DNA from: Leuctra nigra
Taxonomy: Eukaryota > Arthropoda > Insecta > Plecoptera > Leuctridae
Assembly (NCBI GenBank): GCA_934045905.1
Contig: OW203763.1
Location: 40,206,724-40,270,723 of the forward strand
Direction: 5' to 3'
Length of the DNA stretch: 64,000 nucleotides
Shown here one piece after another: positions 46,001-52,000 of this stretch (position 1 is the first letter of the stretch; each line of letters starts with the position of its first letter). Under the pieces are notes generated by a model. That model searched no databases. It was given only the letters and a program-made list of their open reading frames with translations, and was not told where the DNA came from. The position numbers were made by a program, and so were the translations under genes.

Positions 46001-49000
46001 AAGTTATTATTTAAATTAGTGTTTACGAAATCGGAGAATGTGTTCAACAAATCATTTGTACCTTTCCCCTTCTGAAACCCGTACTGATATTTACTAATAA
46101 TGTTAAATTCTTCTAGATAATTTGTCAACTTCCTAACAATTACTCTTTCTAAAAATTTTTCAATTACTGGTAATAAAGATATTGGTCTATAATTTGCATA
46201 TTGTAGATGATCCCCTTTTTTATAAATAGGACGAACAATAGATGTTTTTAGATTAGCTGGTACAATTCCCGACTTTAATGAAAGGTTAATTAGGTGCGTA
46301 ATGACAACACTTATCTCTTTACTCAAATATTGCAGGTCCTTTACACGTATTCCATCCAGCCCTGGTTGTTTATTGACATTCATTTTTCCTATCATGTCTT
46401 CGACCTCCGCTGAATGAACTGTTGGCATGAACATTGATTGCACAGCTGAATTTATCATGTTACCTTGTGTTGTCAATATATTACATTTATGTTGGATTTT
46501 ATCAATCTCTGTCACAAAACTCTCAGCAAATGTATGAACAATGACATCATTCGTAAATGTTTTCCCCAAATACTTATTTATTGTTCCATCAACACCTTTT
46601 TTCTTACATTTCCCAGACAGCCTATTTAATATTTCCCATGTTTCTTTCATACTATGTTTTGCTTTATTAATCTCGTTAGAATAATATTTTAACTTTGCAT
46701 TCTTTATTTTGGTACAAACTAAATTTCGATTCCTTTTATATTCTAACATATATTTAGCTCTCACTGCACCTTTACAATTCTTCCACCTTTGAAATAACTT
46801 ATCTCTTTCCCGTATGGCTTTAAGAAGATCCAATGACATCCACTCTTTCCTCAACACAATCTTTTTCTCCGAAATTTTTGTGAATGATGCTTTTTCATAG
46901 CAAGTGGAAAATGTTTTAACAATATTAGAATATAACTCATCACAGTCATCGATCTGCGATAATTCATCCCACTCCACACTTTTAAATGCCCGTTTTAATG
47001 TATTCTCACAAATTTTATTCTTACTCTCAAAAACCTTAATTGTATTCATAACATTCAAGTTTTCTTTGTATACATCTACTCCAATCATATAATGATCCGA
47101 TATTTTAATTAAATTGATAACAGATTCCACCTGACAACCCCTAATCCTTGCGTACACATGGTCAATGCAAGTGCTAGACTCTCTCCCCCCACTACTCTCT
47201 TCCCTTGTTGCTCCATAGATGCACCTTCTCATTCCATTTGCAGACATCATATTCTCATACTCTTGAACTCGATAATCATCTTCATTGAAAATATTTATAT
47301 TTACATCTCCCACAAATAATAAACTGTCATTCTTTCCATGTTGATTTATAAATTCCTCCACTTCCAATATAAATGGTTTCCTACACCCCTCTGGAGGGCG
47401 ATACACCGCCAACAATGATATTTCATCACCATTGTGAAGTATCAAATTTCCTACTTACCCTTCAAATGTACTGAAATTATTGCTTCCACATATTATAAAT
47501 TTTACATAATTTCTTATGAATAACAAAATGCCCCCACCCTTTCTTATCTTTCTTGGCTTGCTATAAACTTGGTACCCTGGTAAACAATAGACGTCATCGA
47601 CCTCATTTACCGATATTTCCGTTAACGCTAATACATCAAAATTTCCTACTACATCTTGTAATACAATTAATAATTCATCCCAATTCTTCCTTAATGACCG
47701 TATATTTAAATGTAATATGAATAAACCCTTTTTAATTTGAATCCAATCATCAATTCTTTGCACCGACTTAGTACATGAAGTTGTATAATCAATATCACTG
47801 AAACAATCACTCAGCATCAGAGTGAATAGAGTGAACAGAGTTAGCAGTGTGGTCAGAGAGATCAGGACGATCCGAGTACAATAACTCTAAATCTTTATCA
47901 CAAGAGACTCTGATAACATTTGCTACGTTCTCGTCTTTTTTAACTAATATATGGCCGTTTTTTACCCACACAAACTTGAATCCTTCTTTCTTTGCACACT
48001 GCTTCGTGTTCCACAGAAGTTCGCGTTGGTATCGGCCAAGATTTTCGTTTACATACACTCGTTGCCCTCTCTTTCCACACGTGACCTCACTGCTCTTGAT
48101 GATCCTTCCTTTCCTCTTCTCCAAGAATGAATCACGCTTCCGGGTGGTGAATTGCGCAATAACCTTGGCGTCTCTCCCGTCCCTTCTCGGCTGCAAACGA
48201 TGCACAACGTCAATGTCCTCGGCCAGAAGCTCAACGCCAAGTTCTTTCGCGATGTTCAAAACAACTTGCTCCAGGTTCTCCCCCTCTATTTTCTCGATGT
48301 TATCAAACTCTAGGTTCCTATTGCGAGTATACTGCTCAAGGTTATTGAGTTGCCACGTCAAGCCTTCAATCACTAGATCCTTCTCGTCGCTCTGTTTTTG
48401 CAGACTGTTAAATTTAATCTTCAACGTTTTCACTTCCTCAGAGATTTTTTCATTTATTTTTTGAAGTTCTTCCTTAACAGTTTTGAAATTTTCTCTCATT
48501 TCGGTCTTGAAGTCGCCAAGAATTCCGCCAAAATCGAAAGAAGTGGCAGTCTCCGTTGGCGTACTCTGACCTGATTTCTTATCCTTAATGCACTTAGAGC
48601 ATCCTTAATGCACTTATTGATACCTACTTCAAGTAGTTGCCAAGTTAGGTACAGCAGTTCAAGTAAAACCCTCTTTCGTTCATCCAGAAGATGTTTTAAA
48701 TTTAAATTTTTTATACAAAATTCTTATGGAGGATTTGGAAAATTCAACAGAATGAAAGGGGTTTTCAAGAAATGAAAAAAGTAGGTGATTTGTTAGGTTC
48801 TCTGCTTATCAATGTGGCATTGGCAACCGCATCTTACTACCTATATTTATTCGTTGGCGAGATAAATAAACAGTTACAAAACTTTTAAAAATCGATCGAC
48901 TAAATGAAGTATCAAGAATTGGAAAACAGGGTTATTCGTTAGATTTGCAGTCAAGCAATGTCAGCAACTGCATCTCAATAAATGTATTCGTTGGCGTGCA

Positions 49001-52000
49001 AATTAAACATCGTGGAATGTTTTGAATAGCAGAGTATGTGAGTGGCATCCACAGTGGTTGATAATGTATTTAATTAAGTGCAATAATTTAACAGATTTCC
49101 ATTTTTAACTCATTATTTCAAATAAAGACCAACAAAGACGGAAGGAGAAATGGAAGGAGTTAGTAGCAGAGGATGTGCGAGAGAGACTGGAGATATGAAG
49201 AAGCTGGTGGTGAAAAAGGAAGAAGAGGATGAGCCAAGCGAGACGATGATTTAGGCATGGAAAGCTGGTAGCATTAGATCTGTTCTTTGGACGTAGACTA
49301 CATTACACTAAACTACACCAGCCGCCACTCGAACTATACCGAATGTGGACAGGGCCGGTTTTAGGGGTGAAGAGGCCCCGCACAGGGCGCCAAGATCGAG
49401 GGGGCGCCAAAATATAAAATATGTATTGCTATCATAGTTGCATAATGCATACAATATATTAAATAGTAATTCGTCAAAAAATTCGTCAAATAGTTATCAA
49501 AAGTTTTATAATCCTGTATTGAAATGTATAAATTATATTATTGCCTATTGTAATCCAATCAGTATAATTATATGCTAAAAAGGCATCAAATGCGATCTAG
49601 AAGCCCAAAAATTTTCCGGGGTTGTGCGCCCTGGGACCGTATTGTGCTGGGGGGCCCTCCCCCCAGACCCCCATTGTAATCGTGGGCAACCTCGATTCGA
49701 CGAATTTCGTCACGTAAAGTTTGGGGGGGGGGGGGGGGCAATTGTTACCTTGGCACAGGGCACCAAACTGCCTAAAACCGGCCCTGAGTGTGGAAAGTTC
49801 TTCACCATCTCACACTTCTTGCCGGTCAAACAGTTCAGTACACTTGCGGCAAACAAACTGTCTGACTTATTGTAAATATTGAATTTCTGGTGGGAGCAGT
49901 AGATCTGGGATATTTTTACAATCTGGATTTGGATTTTAATTGAAATTTTAAGGATTTGCACACCCCTAATGACTTCCCATTCTTCATCATCTTATCATAA
50001 TCACAATCGTTCATCCATTGCCATGAGCGTAGTTGCAGTTGCAGAACAGAACAGTACGTCGATGCCATACAAATAAATAAACTTGATGTTGACTGGCTTT
50101 GTTGCAGGTGATGGAAGAGGACTATTTGGGGACACAGAGAGGGATCGTTCACATCGAATGCCAAGAAGACGACGACTTCATGGCCAGCTTCGACCGCATG
50201 GTGTCCGACAACCTGCACGATCGCATGCGGGAAACCATCAAACCTCAGCAAGTGGACATATCCGTGCCGTTGCACATCAAGTCGCATGCAAAGAAGTCCT
50301 ATGGTAATGACGTTTTCATTTATTCTGAGATTTTAAACTGTACAGAGCCAGATTTTTTCACAAACTAAGACATATTCGTAGTCTAGCTCAGCCAACCGGT
50401 GGTCCGCAAGGAAAATTTGGAAGTTTACTTTTAACTTTCAATGCAATTCAGTGACTTGACAAAAATAACCAGCCCATACAAATGCACTGAATTTGGACAT
50501 GTTCCAGTAAATAAATTCACATAAATACCCTAAATAACTTTTCTTAAATATATTCACTAATCACTAGAGATCCGATTATATGGTGATCGCGAAATTTTCG
50601 AAGTGTTGTAATGGCTCATATTTCTATATATAAATGCGTTTCCATATGTTTCTGACCCAAAAACACTGGAATTTAATCGCGACAAAACGCGAAATTCACA
50701 CTTTTCAGCGAAAAACACCGCCAACCAGTGTAAATCGCGAAATATTCCACAAAATATGGCATAACCATCTGATTTTACCGATTTTACTTGCCGCGTAGCT
50801 GTTTTTTCCCGATTCCGTGATATTGGGGAGCGGCCCGCCCCGCCATCAACGTGTTTGCTTTTCACTTGAATCCAATCCAAGCTAAGAATCCTGGCGGGCC
50901 GCTCCCTGAACCACCCCCCAACCCCTCTATGCGAAGTCAGCCGATTCCGGTCGAACTTGAACGAGCTGTGGTCTAGCTTGGCTCACTCGACATTCCCGTG
51001 ATCTGCAGTGCACCTGCTGGGTCTGACCACTGATGCGAGTTTCGTGAGAGGTCACGTGGTGTGGTTCGCTTCGTGCCTGGTTCGTGAGTGTTTGTGTAGG
51101 TACAAAGACTGTTTATTATTCTCGAAAATGAAGAAGACGGCAGCAACTAGGGCGCTCTAATTTATGTCTCACGGATTTTACGTCAGTGACGAGAAAATGC
51201 AGAAATCTTAACAATGGTGGCATTTGAGTAGGCCTTGTCGTTTTTTATATTTGATTTATTTTTGCATTGTTACCTAGATGATATAATATTCTAATAGAGG
51301 ATGTTCTAATATTGTTCTATGTTCTATCTTATATTGCTCTTGTTCTAGAGTATAATATTGTTTTAACATCCTCCAATAAAAAGCAATATCAACCAAAATC
51401 CTGCTATCACTTGGTCCATTTTCTTTCATTTGTCTATTAGTTCAGCCTCTTAAAAAAATCGCGAAAAATCGCGAAATGTGCATTTTAAAAAAACACTAAA
51501 TTGCGAAATTTTCCATTTTAAAAATGATTTTTTAGAGAAAAAAACACCATAAAATCTGATCTCTACTAATCACTAGGTATTTCTATCTAATAATGAAAAT
51601 GAAAATTGATTCTTTAACTTGTTAAGCGAGCGGAGCGAGCGTCTCCACTTGACTCTTGCGGCACTTTCTCTGTGTGTGTGTTTGTTTGTTTTTTGTTTTT
51701 TTTTGCTGGTTCAACCCACGTCGCACCGGTCAACGTATCGATCTGAAATTTTGCACACACCTTCATCTCATACTAACTTAGACCTGTATAGTTTTTGAGA
51801 AAGATCCGTCCATAAATAAAAAAAAATCATGTTTTCCCATATAAATAGCATTGTATGTTCGAGGAGTCCGTTGCGGCCGCTCGATGCGCCCCATTCAAAA
51901 CAGCTCGGAAGCAAGCAGCTGCCTATCTATTTTATTGTTAGAATACGTTTTACGGTATGATATATAGTTATAGCAATACCTGCTAGGTTATACTTAGGTT

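Larger units (their letters stand above)
44545..48606 (-). mobile_element. Near-complete Jockey/CR1-type LINE, antisense in UPF2 intron 13
   Basis: Runs on the minus strand from a truncated 5' end near 48606 to a T-rich stretch (poly-A of the element) at 44540-44570. It contains ORF1 and ORF2, overlapping by 11 bp, plus about 300 bp of 3' UTR. The 5' break coincides with a short duplication (CATCCTTAATGCACTTA appears twice at 48580-48620). Only one nonsense codon was found in ORF2, so the insertion is young relative to its neighbours. Confidence 0.92.

Noticed and set aside
47847..48464. 205-codon + strand frame
   Set aside because: Shadow of LINE ORF1 on the opposite strand.
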